DNA of 64,000 nucleotides from Saccharothrix sp. ALI-22-I. Lineage in GTDB: Bacteria > Actinomycetota > Actinomycetes > Mycobacteriales > Pseudonocardiaceae. The notes below the pieces were generated by a model. It was not told the origin of the DNA. It did not search any database and was given only the letters and a program-made list of their open reading frames with translations. The DNA lies in assembly GCF_001984175.1 (NCBI RefSeq), contig NZ_MTQP01000067.1, forward strand, positions 434,001 to 498,000. The letters run 5' to 3'. The position numbers and the translations under genes were made by a program. Below are positions 41,845-49,907 of this stretch, one piece after another; the first letter of the stretch is position 1; each line of letters begins with the position of its first letter.

Positions 41845-43491
41845 ATGGCGATGCAGCAAGACGACCGCGAGATCGACCTGGTCCTGACCGACACCCAGAA
41901 CTGGGCGTCCCGGTCGCACCGCGAGTTGTACGAGGCGGTGCACAACAACAACGACCCCGGCCAGACCGGTGAGATCGGCTCCGAGTGGGGCCAGTTCGGC
42001 ACCGAGCTGACCGAGTCCGCGCGGCTGATCAACGAGCGGGTGGCGGTCAGCGAGTCCGGGTGGACCGGTGACGCGGCGGACGCGGCGCGGCTGGCGATCA
42101 AGCGGCTGGCCGAGTGGGTCACGCACACCGCCGAGACCGCGGTCGAGGTCGGCAAGCGGGTGCAGGACGAGAGCCAGATCATGGAGAACGCCCGGGCCAG
42201 CATGCCGGCGCCGGTCGAGTTCAACTGGGACCAGGCCACCGGGGCGTTCACCGCGGGCGGCATCTCCGGGTTGGCCAGTTCCGCCGCCGACGTGCAGGCG
42301 GCCAACGACCACGCGCGGGCGTTGCACGAGCACGCCGTCACGGTCATGGGCACGATGGAGCGGGAGTCGCAGGCGGTCGACCAGACCACACCGCAGTTCA
42401 CCGCGCCGTTCAACCCGGTCACCGGCCGCACCGAAGAGCCGCAGGTCGCGATGATGCGCGCGACGGCCACCACCACGTTGGCCGGCGTGGCGGACAGCGC
42501 CGGTGGTGGCGGTGGGGACGCCGCGACCAAGCCTTCGGGCTACGTGACGCAGCAGGCCCAGCCGGCGCAGATGTCGCAGGCGGGGCAGCCGATGGAGCGG
42601 ACGCAGGCGCAGGCGGGGCAGCAGATGACGCCCGCGCAGCCGGCCGCGTACACGCCGGCGGCGGCTTCGTACTCGCCGGCTTCGTCCCCGACCGGTACTT
42701 CCGGTTCGTACTCCGGTGGCGGCGGCACGTACACGAGCGGCAGTGCGGCGCCGACGACTCCGGCGACTCCGATGTACCGGCCCGAGGGCACCACGGCCGC
42801 CGCCGCGGCGGCTCAGGTGCCGGTGGCGAACCCGTACACGCCGTCCAACACCGGTTACACCCCTTCCGGTGGTAACTACAACCCTCCCGGCGGCGGGTAC
42901 AACCCGCCCGGCAGCAGTGGTTACGTGCCGCCGTACCAGCCGGCCAACCCGAACGCCGTGCCGCGCCAGGGCGGTGGCACCCTGCCGCCCGGCGTGCGGC
43001 CGCCGAACTACATCCCGGCCGGCAGCCCAGGCACGCCTCCCGTGACCGGCACGCCCGGTGGTGGCGGTGCGGGTGGCGGTGGCGGCGGTGGTGCGGGCGG
43101 TGGTGCCGGCGCTGGGCGGATGCCCGGTGGTGGCATGCCTCCGGGTGGGTTCGGCGGCGGTGGCGGCGCCGGTGGCTTCGGCCCCACGGGGTCCGGTGGT
43201 GGCGGTGGCTCGATGTCCGCCGGTGGTTCGACCGGCGTGGTCGGCCCCGGTGCGCGTGGCCCGATGCAGGCCGGTGGTTTCGGTCCCGGTGGCGCGGGCG
43301 CGGCGGGGGCCCCGATGGGCGGCGCACCGATGGGTGGCGGCGCGCCCGCGGGTGGTCAGCAGGGCGAGGACAAGGAGCACCGGGCCGCGGCGTACATCCG
43401 CGGTGAGGACATCTTCGACGTGCCGGGCGAGAACCTGCCGCCGTCGGTGATCGGTGGCGCGAAGCCGCGCAAGAAGGGCGACTCGCAGTGA
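41845..43491 (+). CDS. PPE/WXG-domain protein with long Gly/Pro-rich tail
   Basis: 548 residues. The N-terminal ~180 are helical with the WXG turn SGWTGDAADAARLAI and a PPE-like helical pair. Residues ~215-510 are extremely Gly/Pro/Ser/Gln-rich, with YTPSNTGYTPSGGNYNPPGG and GGGGAGG runs. A short ordered C-terminus reads AAAYIRGEDIFDVPGENLPP. Likely a type VII (ESX) secretion substrate or partner. No EccC or other core ESX gene lies in the window. It overlaps the EspG-like gene (GTGA). Confidence 0.88.
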   Translation: MAMQQDDREIDLVLTDTQNWASRSHRELYEAVHNNNDPGQTGEIGSEWGQFGTELTESARLINERVAVSESGWTGDAADAARLAIKRLAEWVTHTAETAVEVGKRVQDESQIMENARASMPAPVEFNWDQATGAFTAGGISGLASSAADVQAANDHARALHEHAVTVMGTMERESQAVDQTTPQFTAPFNPVTGRTEEPQVAMMRATATTTLAGVADSAGGGGGDAATKPSGYVTQQAQPAQMSQAGQPMERTQAQAGQQMTPAQPAAYTPAAASYSPASSPTGTSGSYSGGGGTYTSGSAAPTTPATPMYRPEGTTAAAAAAQVPVANPYTPSNTGYTPSGGNYNPPGGGYNPPGSSGYVPPYQPANPNAVPRQGGGTLPPGVRPPNYIPAGSPGTPPVTGTPGGGGAGGGGGGGAGGGAGAGRMPGGGMPPGGFGGGGGAGGFGPTGSGGGGGSMSAGGSTGVVGPGARGPMQAGGFGPGGAGAAGAPMGGAPMGGGAPAGGQQGEDKEHRAAAYIRGEDIFDVPGENLPPSVIGGAKPRKKGDSQ

Positions 43492-44255
43492 TCGAGCCGG
43501 AGTTCGTGCTCACCCCGCGTGAGCTGGACGTGCTGTGGCACCACCTCGACCTGGGACGGCTGCCGTACCCGTTGGACGTGCCCAGCCAGGGCTCCACCGA
43601 GGAGGAGCGCAAGCGTTTGCGGGAGGAGGTGCTCGCCGCGTACGGCGAGCCCGACCCCCGGCTGCTGGGGCTGCTCCGGCTGCTCGGCAACCACGAGGTG
43701 GCGGTCGACGCGGTCGCCCACGTGGACCGCGCGGTGCGTGCGGTGGCCGTGTCCAACGGTGAGCGCGGTGCGTTGGCGGTGATCGACAGCGGCTCGATCG
43801 GCGTGCTGGAGATCCGGCCGACGGCGTTGGCGCGGTCGATCGTCGAGGTGCTGCCGGACGGGTCGGCGGGGCCGGGCAGCGCGTTGTCTCTGCGACTGGA
43901 GACGTTGAACGCGGCCGTGGCGTTGCAGGACGAGCAGCCGGACGACGACGAGGACGACCCGTGGGGCAGCGGCGGCGAGCTGGACGAGCGGGAGGCGTTG
44001 CAGAAGGCGGGGTTGTCGCGTGAGGACGCGACGGTGGTCAGCGAGCTGGCCACCAGCCGGGTCGCGGGCGGCCAGTTCGGCGTCATGGTCGGCGGCGGCT
44101 ACCGCCGTGAGCGCGCCGGCGCCCTGATCACGTGGTTCGACACCCACCAGGGCCGGTACCTGATGGTCCACGAAGACGGCTGGCTCAGCCTCGCCCCAAC
44201 CGACAACGACCGCATCGCCACCCGAATCGCCTCAGTCCTCTCCACCGTCTCCTGA
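43488..44255 (+). CDS. EspG-family ESX secretion-associated protein
   Basis: 255 residues from GTG 43488, overlapping the PPE stop. N-terminal FVLTPRELDVLWHHLDLGRLPYPL, a central ARSIVEVLPDG region and C-terminal ALITWFDTHQGRYLM match the EspG family. EspG chaperones bind PE-PPE tips in mycobacterial ESX systems, keeping them soluble until export. Here the partner is presumably the PPE protein encoded just upstream. Confidence 0.9.
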   Translation: MIEPEFVLTPRELDVLWHHLDLGRLPYPLDVPSQGSTEEERKRLREEVLAAYGEPDPRLLGLLRLLGNHEVAVDAVAHVDRAVRAVAVSNGERGALAVIDSGSIGVLEIRPTALARSIVEVLPDGSAGPGSALSLRLETLNAAVALQDEQPDDDEDDPWGSGGELDEREALQKAGLSREDATVVSELATSRVAGGQFGVMVGGGYRRERAGALITWFDTHQGRYLMVHEDGWLSLAPTDNDRIATRIASVLSTVS

Positions 44256-44259
44256 CAAC

Positions 44260-44520
44260 ACCCGAGAGTCGAACCCCCAGACCCCGAGAGTCGAACGCTC
44301 AAGACCCCCGAATTCAACACTCAAGACCCCCGAATTCAACACTCAGGACCCGCGTACCCCGTCCTGAGTGTTGAACTCACCCGACCTGAGCGTTCGACTC
44401 TCGCGACCCGAACGTACGACTCACGCGCGTGTCCAACGTTCAGAACGCGCGTGTCCAACGTTCAGAACGCGCGTGTCCAACGTTCGGAACGGGTGAGTTG
44501 AACGCTCGGGACGTGTGAGT
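44260..44520. repeat. 22-bp mosaic repeat array 6, most diverse subtypes
   Basis: Starts 5 bp after the EspG-like stop. Units in order: GAGAGTCGAACCCCC, GAGAGTCGAACGCTC, two GAATTCAACACTC, then reverse GTTGAACTC and GTTCGACTCTC, a TACGACTC unit, three GTGTCCAACGTTC units 22 bp apart, and GAGTTGAACGCTC. The first half is self-complementary: the plus and reverse units meet at about 44352-44360. Confidence 0.88.
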
Positions 44521-44897
44521 TGGGGTGGGGTCGCGCAAGGGTTCCCGAACGGTGGACTGGGTTGAGTGGGGTGTGGGGCGTTGCCATGCTCGGGACGTGA
44601 CCCAACCACTCGACCTGCGCGCCGCACGTCGATCGTATGCGCGCACGACACCGTCCGGCCAAGGCAGTCCGCGATTTGGACACCCGTCGAACCCCCGTTG
44701 ACGATGCCCCCGCACACCACTCCGCCGACCCCCTCGCGCGTCTCCCTCAACATCGTTGGCGCGTCGGCGTTTCCCCCCGCTACGGAAGGTACTGACGTGC
44801 CTGTTGACTTCCCGGGATCGGCGGCCCCAACGACGGTTCGGAGACGCACCCGGAAGCCCGACCGGCGCAGATCGGGGCCCTGTCGGAACGCTTCGCA
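44521..44897. other. Unassigned intergenic stretch
   Basis: I see no convincing gene. Open frames exist on both strands, but their codon use does not favour any of them. It separates array 6 from the structured element at 44898-44945. Confidence 0.4.
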
Positions 44898-44945
44898 GGG
44901 GTACCCGCCAGGGGACCCCTGCTTTCATTTTACTGGCGGGGTACG
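44898..44945 (+). other. Nested hairpin, possible leader RNA of the small gene at 44997
   Basis: GTACCCGCCAG (44901-44911) pairs with CTGGCGGGGTAC (44933-44944) with a single bulge. Inside, AGGGGACCCCT (44910-44920) forms a second short palindrome, followed by the AT-richest patch of this region (gctttcattttac). It lies about 50 bp before the GTG at 44997. Could be a 5' leader structure or a remnant. Confidence 0.4.
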
Positions 44946-44996
44946 ACAATTCCGGGCTGTTCGACCGCACCGACCGGCAGGCTCACCACGAGAAGC

Positions 44997-45164
44997 GTGG
45001 TCGCCCTGACCGCCCTGCTGGCGCGCGTCGTCTCCGGCTGGGGCGGCGCGGCCGATGCGGGCCGGTCTACCTTGCAACAGCGGCACATCGACGTGGTGAT
45101 GAGCACGGTCAACGGACTGCGTTACGCCCCCGACAACCAGCCCAACCGGGAGTTTCTCGCCTGA
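44997..45164 (+). CDS. Candidate 55-residue small protein
   Basis: GTG 44997 to TGA 45162-45164. About 90 percent of codons end in G or C. The translation looks natural: a hydrophobic start VVALTALLARVVSGWG, then STLQQRHIDVVMSTVNGLRY and NQPNREFLA. A strong terminator hairpin begins 24 bp after the stop, and a nested hairpin lies upstream. The frame is open further 5' without a clear start. No family recognised. Confidence 0.45.
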   Translation: MVALTALLARVVSGWGGAADAGRSTLQQRHIDVVMSTVNGLRYAPDNQPNREFLA

Positions 45165-45188
45165 ACCCGGCCCAGGGTGGGTAACGGG

Positions 45189-45231
45189 GTCGGTCGGATC
45201 GGGGCACTTCGCCTCCCCCGGTCCGACCGAC
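45189..45231 (+). terminator. Terminator hairpin after the small gene
   Basis: GTCGGTCGGATCGGGG (45189-45204) pairs with the region 45216-45231 (ending GTCCGACCGAC) with one or two mismatches. It ends a transcription unit between 44.9 and 45.2 kb, supporting a real transcript there. The remaining bases to 45457 hold no gene I can support. Confidence 0.6.
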
Positions 45232-45457
45232 GGTCCGATCAACAGTCCGATCGACCCCTCATGTGGCCCAGGAAGTCTTGATCGCCTTGCCGTTTGCCCG
45301 TCGAGGGCAAGTAAGCTGAATGGGACCGACGGTCCACCCTTACACCATTCGAGTGACAATGGGCCGGAAATGCGCACATCGGCGTATCGCGGTGATCTGC
45401 TCTCGCGCGACACGTCGACAACCACGGTGACCCTCGACGATTGGCCCGCAGAGCTGA

Positions 45458-47581
45458 ATGAAGATGGGCGAACAGGCAGGTGTGGCGGGGCTCGGTGACG
45501 AACCCGGGGCAGCCCGGGCCGGCTTCGCGCGCCGTTGGGCCGCGGCCATCGCCCCCACCGTCCCGGCCGACGCGGTCGCCGGCCTGGAGGAGCTGCTCGC
45601 CGGGTTCACCGCTGACCTGTGCGCGGCGGTCCGGCCTGACGGGCAGACGTCCGCCGCACAACAGGTCGGTCGTGGGCTGATCGGGCACGGCCTGGTGTCC
45701 GCCGAGACGTTGGAGCGGACGCTCGCGTTCGTCGGCGAACACCTGCTCACCGATTTCGACCTGCCCGACGAGCCCCGACGCCTGATGGCCGTGCTCGGCG
45801 CGCTCGCCGCCGGGTTCAGCGACGGCCTGCTCAAGCGCACGCTGGACGAGCAGGAGCACCACCGGGCCGAGGCGCTGCGGGCCGCCCGATCGGCCGAAGC
45901 GGCGGTACGGGCGGGTGAGGCGAAGTTCCGCGCCGTGTTCCAGACCTCGGCGCTGGGCATCGCGGTGTCCGACGTGAACGGCGTGATCCTCGACTGCAAC
46001 GACGCCTTGCTGGGCATGCTGGACCGCACCGTCGAGGAGTTGATCGGGTCGGTGAGCCGCGACCTGGTCCACCCCGACGAGCGCGCGGTGATCTCGCGGA
46101 CCGCCAACCAGTTGATGGCCGGCCACGAGCACGTGCGCGTGGAGACGCGGCTGGTGCGGGCCGACGGCGACATCGTCGACGTGCTCATCGCGCTGGCCCT
46201 TTTGCGGGACGACGACGGTGAGCCCGCCTACTACGTGACGATGGTCGAGAGCATGGACGAGGTCCGTGCTCTCCAGTCGCAGCTGCTCAGGCAAAGCCTG
46301 AACGACGTGCAGACGGGCTTGGCCAACCGCACGCAGTTCGTCGGCTGGCTGGAGAACGCGGTCGGCTCCCAGGGCCCGGCGACGCTCGCGCTGGTCGTGT
46401 TCGACCTCGACGGGTTCCGGGTGGTCAACGACGCGTACGGGCACGAGGTCGGCAACATGATCCTCACCGCCGTCGCCCGGCACCTGCGGTCGGTGTTCGA
46501 CGGGATCGGGCTGTGCGCCCGGATCGGGCCGGACGAGTTCGGCGTGCTGATCCGCGACCCGGCCGACGTGCCGACCGTGGTGGCGCTCGCCGAGGAGGTC
46601 GTCGACCGGCTCGCCGAACCGGTGTGGGTCGATGACGACGGCATCGGCGTCACCGCCAGCGTCGGCATCGTGGTCCAGCCCGCGCGCGGCGCGGACGCGG
46701 CCGAACTGCTGCGGCGCGTCGACCTGACCGTGCGGTGGGCCAAGGACGACGGCAAAGCCCAGTGGGCGCTCTACGACCAGGGCCGGGACCAGCGGGAACG
46801 GTCCCGGATGCGGTTGGCCGCGTCCATCTCCGGCGGGCTGGAGCAGGGCGATTTCCAGGTCCACTACGAGCCCGTTCGCTCACTTGAGGACGGCACGCTG
46901 CTCGCCGTCGAGGCGCGGTTGCTCTGGGACCACCCGACCGAGGGCCTGTTCGACCCGCAGACGCTGGTGTCGCTGTCCACGGCCACCGGCATGGCGGTGC
47001 GGCTGGGCAAGTGGGCGATCGAGCAGGCGTGTGCCGACGCCGGTCGGTGGTACGCGGAGTTCGGCGAAGCCGCGCCGGTGCTGAGCATGGACCTGAGCGC
47101 CCGGCAGTGCCAGGAGCCGGAGCTGGTGGCGACCGTGCGGCGGGCGTTGCGGGAGAGCGGCCTGCCGGCGCGGCTGCTGCAGTTCGAACTGGGCGAGCAG
47201 CTGCCCGTGCTGATCAGCGACGACCAGGTGGACGAGTTGACGTTCCTGGCCGAGCACGGTGTGCGGCTGGTGCTCGACCGGATGGGTGGCGGCAACGTGC
47301 CGGTGGAGCGGTGGCGGCGCATCCCGTTGACCGGGATGAAGTTCCAGGGTTCACCGGTGCAGGGGTTGGGCGAGCGCGCCAATCGGGTCGAGAAGAGCGC
47401 GGCCGTGGCGCTGCTCACGTGGGCGCGGACGTTGGGCATTCCTCTCTATGCGGCGGGTGTGCGGACCGGGTTCGAGGCGCGGCGGCTGGTGGAGCTGGGT
47501 GTGACCGGGGCGCAGGGGCCGCTGTACGGGTCGTCGCTGCTGGCGTTCGACGAGGTTTCCGCGATTCTTGGCAAGTCCTGA
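45458..47581 (+). CDS. PAS-GGDEF-EAL protein with degenerate catalytic motifs
   Basis: 707 residues (ATG 45458; later starts possible). An N-terminal helical region, a PAS domain at about 160-280 (KFRAVFQTSALGIAVSDVNG), a GGDEF-like domain (~285-445) and an EAL-like domain (~455-700). The GGDEF loop reads RIGPDEF, so the second Gly is lost. The EAL motif reads VEARLLW, the usual DDFG reads LDRMGGG, and the KxD position reads KFQ. Both activities are probably lost, so it may bind c-di-GMP or partners as an effector. No membrane segments. Confidence 0.92.
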   Translation: MKMGEQAGVAGLGDEPGAARAGFARRWAAAIAPTVPADAVAGLEELLAGFTADLCAAVRPDGQTSAAQQVGRGLIGHGLVSAETLERTLAFVGEHLLTDFDLPDEPRRLMAVLGALAAGFSDGLLKRTLDEQEHHRAEALRAARSAEAAVRAGEAKFRAVFQTSALGIAVSDVNGVILDCNDALLGMLDRTVEELIGSVSRDLVHPDERAVISRTANQLMAGHEHVRVETRLVRADGDIVDVLIALALLRDDDGEPAYYVTMVESMDEVRALQSQLLRQSLNDVQTGLANRTQFVGWLENAVGSQGPATLALVVFDLDGFRVVNDAYGHEVGNMILTAVARHLRSVFDGIGLCARIGPDEFGVLIRDPADVPTVVALAEEVVDRLAEPVWVDDDGIGVTASVGIVVQPARGADAAELLRRVDLTVRWAKDDGKAQWALYDQGRDQRERSRMRLAASISGGLEQGDFQVHYEPVRSLEDGTLLAVEARLLWDHPTEGLFDPQTLVSLSTATGMAVRLGKWAIEQACADAGRWYAEFGEAAPVLSMDLSARQCQEPELVATVRRALRESGLPARLLQFELGEQLPVLISDDQVDELTFLAEHGVRLVLDRMGGGNVPVERWRRIPLTGMKFQGSPVQGLGERANRVEKSAAVALLTWARTLGIPLYAAGVRTGFEARRLVELGVTGAQGPLYGSSLLAFDEVSAILGKS

Positions 47582-47626
47582 CGGGACGCTCAGGCTGTTC
47601 ATAGGGTCCGGGGCGAGTCTGGGGTC

Positions 47627-48463
47627 ATGACACAGGACTTCACCGCGTTGCGCGGGTCGTTGGAGGAGCGGGCGCCGTTCTGGCGGCGGCGCACGGGCAC
47701 GGTCGTGACGGCGGCGGCGCTGGCCGCCGCGTTGTTCGGCGGGGTCACCGGTGGGGTGGTCGGCGCGCTGAACGCGCCGGACGCTTCGGTGACGGCGGTC
47801 AGCAGTCCGGTCGCGCTGAACGCCTCGTCCACTTCGGATGTTTCGGCGATCGCGGCGAGCGTGCTGCCGAGCGTGGTGCAGGTGAACGTGGTGTCGGCGC
47901 AGGGGCAGGGCGTCGGTTCCGGCGTGGTGCTGACCGCGGACGGTCGGATCCTGACCAACAACCACGTGGTGGCGGGCGCGCAGCAGGTGACGGTGACGCT
48001 GAGCGACGGGCGGACCGTGGACGCCACCGTCGTGGGGACGGACCCGTCCAGCGACCTGGCGCTGGTGCAGGCGTCCGGGGTGAGCGGGCTGACGCCGGCC
48101 AAGTTCGGCGACTCCGACCAGGTGAAGGTGGGTGACCAGGTGGTGGCGATCGGCTCGCCGGAAGGCCTCCAGGGCACCGTCACGTCGGGGATCGTCAGCG
48201 CGTTGGACCGCACGGTGACCGTGCCCGGCACGTCGACCGGACGTCGTGGCTCGTCGGCGGTCAGCTACCAGGCCATCCAGACGGACGCGTCGATCAACCC
48301 GGGCAACTCGGGCGGGCCGCTGATCAACTCGGCCGGCCAGGTCGTCGGCATCAACTCGGCGATCTACTCGCCCGCGTCGGAGAGCGGTGAGGCGGGCAGC
48401 GTGGGCATCGGCTTCGCCATCCCGTCCAACCAGGTGCAGCAGATCATCGGCCAGTTGGGCTGA
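47627..48463 (+). CDS. HtrA/DegP-like trypsin-family serine protease without PDZ domain
   Basis: 278 residues. One N-terminal membrane helix at about 23-47, then a trypsin-like S1C domain with His in ILTNNHVVAG, Asp in PSSDLALVQ and Ser in INPGNSGGPLIN. The protein ends directly after the protease domain (FAIPSNQVQQIIGQLG). The C-terminal PDZ domain of typical HtrA/PepD enzymes is missing. Expected on the outer face of the membrane, in protein quality control. Confidence 0.93.
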   Translation: MTQDFTALRGSLEERAPFWRRRTGTVVTAAALAAALFGGVTGGVVGALNAPDASVTAVSSPVALNASSTSDVSAIAASVLPSVVQVNVVSAQGQGVGSGVVLTADGRILTNNHVVAGAQQVTVTLSDGRTVDATVVGTDPSSDLALVQASGVSGLTPAKFGDSDQVKVGDQVVAIGSPEGLQGTVTSGIVSALDRTVTVPGTSTGRRGSSAVSYQAIQTDASINPGNSGGPLINSAGQVVGINSAIYSPASESGEAGSVGIGFAIPSNQVQQIIGQLG

Positions 48464-48490
48464 TACCCCTCGAATATCCCTCGCAACCGT

Positions 48491-48512
48491 GCCGGCCCGC
48501 GAAAGGGCCGGC
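48491..48512. terminator. Hairpin after the HtrA-like gene
   Basis: GCCGGCCC (48491-48498) pairs with GGGCCGGC (48505-48512) around a GCGAAA loop, 28 bp after the stop. Confidence 0.7.
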
Positions 48513-48519
48513 AGGTTCG

Positions 48520-48630
48520 TGCGCGGGATGGGACACCGAACCGGGGCGCGAGGCGTACTTCATCGAGGCCGGCGGCGAACTCGCCGGGTTCGCACTGGCC
48601 CGCACCAGGCTCCGGTTCCGGGTGGCGTGA
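48520..48630 (+). pseudogene. Probable GNAT acetyltransferase remnant
   Basis: A short frame ending in TGA 48628-48630 reads TEPGREAYFIEAGGELAGFA, then LARTRLRF. This resembles the central strand region of GNAT acetyltransferases (...AYFVEAGGELAGFAL...). There is no start codon or acetyl-CoA motif. It looks like a decayed fragment left between convergent genes. Confidence 0.35.
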
Positions 48631-48657
48631 CCGACGGCCACGCCACCCTCACCAGGA

Positions 48658-49893
48658 TCAGCTCAACCACTCGGGGCGCAACGGCATCCCCGACGTGGTG
48701 CCGTCCAACTTCACGCCCAGCACCTGGTGCAGCTGGATGTTGTTGCGCTCGAACCCGAGCCGGGACGCGGCCAGGTACAGCCGCCACACCCTGGCCCGAC
48801 CCAGCCCCACCTCGGAGACCGCCTCGTCCCAGTGCTTGTCGAGGTTGGCGCACCACGCCGCCAACGTCATGGCGTAGTGCTCGCGCAGGTTCTCCTCGTG
48901 CCGCACCTCGAACCCGGTGTCGTGCATCAGCGACACGATGTGCCCCGGCCCGACCAGCTCGCCGTCCGGGAACACGTACCGGTCGATGAACCCGCCGGTC
49001 CGCGCCGGGTGCCGGTTGTCCGGCCGGGTGATGCAGTGGTTGAGCATCCGCCCACCGGGCCGCACCTTCCGGTACAGGGCGCGGAAGTACGCGGGCAGCT
49101 TCGCCTTGCCGATGTGCTCGGTCAGGCCGATCGAGCTGACCGCGTCGAACCCGTCCTCCCGCACGTCGCGGTAGTCCAGGTAGCGCACCTCGGCCAGCTC
49201 GGACAGCCCGGCCTCGACGATGGCCTTCTGCGCCCACTCCGCCTGGTTGCGCGACAGCGTCACGCCCAGCGCCTTCACGCCGTACTCGCGCGCGGCGTGC
49301 ATGACCATCCCGCCCCAGCCGCAGCCCACGTCCAGCAGCCGCATCCCCGGCTTGAGGCCGAGCTTGCGCGCCACCAGGTCGTGCTTGGCGAACTGCGCCT
49401 GCTCCAGAGTGGACTCCGCGGTGGGGTACACCGCGCACGTGTAGGCCATCGACGGCCCGAGGATCCACTCGTAGAACGTGTTCGACACGTCGTAGTGGTG
49501 CGCGATCGCCTCGCGGTCACGCGCCTTCGAGTGCCGCAGACCGCGCAACCGGCGCTCCTGCGGCGGCACCTCCACCCGCGTAGCCAGCCGGGTACGCCCG
49601 AGAGTCGCCAACAACTCCAACCGCTCGCCCCAGGGCACCTCCCTCAGCGACATCTCGGACAGGTGCGTCAACGCCCCGTACACGTCGCCGATGATCTCCA
49701 GGTGCCCGGTCACGTACGCGCGGGCCAACCCCAGCTCACCCGGCGCCGATGCCAGGTACGACAACGCCTCCGGTGTGCGCACCTCGATGCCTACATCCGC
49801 GTCGGCCGGCCCAGCCTTGCTGCCGTCGTACGCACTGAACCGCACGGACGCGTCTCCTCCGACCGCCCGCTGGAACACCTCCGCCAACCGCAT
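48658..49893 (-). CDS. tmsB: SAM-dependent fatty acyl methyltransferase (10-methylene fatty acid synthase), CFA-synthase family
   Basis: 411 residues from ATG 49893 (GGGAG 8 nt upstream; GTG 49911 overlaps the previous stop and is also possible). CFA-synthase fold: EAIAHHYDVSNTFYEWILG, SAM site LLDVGCGWGGMVMHAA, TLSRNQAEWA, SSIGLTEHIG and ITRPDNRHPARTGGFIDRYV. Paired with an FAD oxidoreductase directly upstream, it matches TmsB/BfaB, which methylates C10 of oleoyl chains in phospholipids to a 10-methylene intermediate on the way to tuberculostearic acid. Acts at the inner membrane face. Confidence 0.85.
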   Translation of the reverse strand: MRLAEVFQRAVGGDASVRFSAYDGSKAGPADADVGIEVRTPEALSYLASAPGELGLARAYVTGHLEIIGDVYGALTHLSEMSLREVPWGERLELLATLGRTRLATRVEVPPQERRLRGLRHSKARDREAIAHHYDVSNTFYEWILGPSMAYTCAVYPTAESTLEQAQFAKHDLVARKLGLKPGMRLLDVGCGWGGMVMHAAREYGVKALGVTLSRNQAEWAQKAIVEAGLSELAEVRYLDYRDVREDGFDAVSSIGLTEHIGKAKLPAYFRALYRKVRPGGRMLNHCITRPDNRHPARTGGFIDRYVFPDGELVGPGHIVSLMHDTGFEVRHEENLREHYAMTLAAWCANLDKHWDEAVSEVGLGRARVWRLYLAASRLGFERNNIQLHQVLGVKLDGTTSGMPLRPEWLS

Positions 49894-49907
49894 GACCCCG
49901 GCTCCCT

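Noticed and set aside
44925-45425. Minus-strand 166-codon frame over the 45-kb intergenic region
   Set aside because: Composition is unlike neighbouring proteins, it crosses a terminator hairpin, and it runs antisense to the better supported small frame at 44997.
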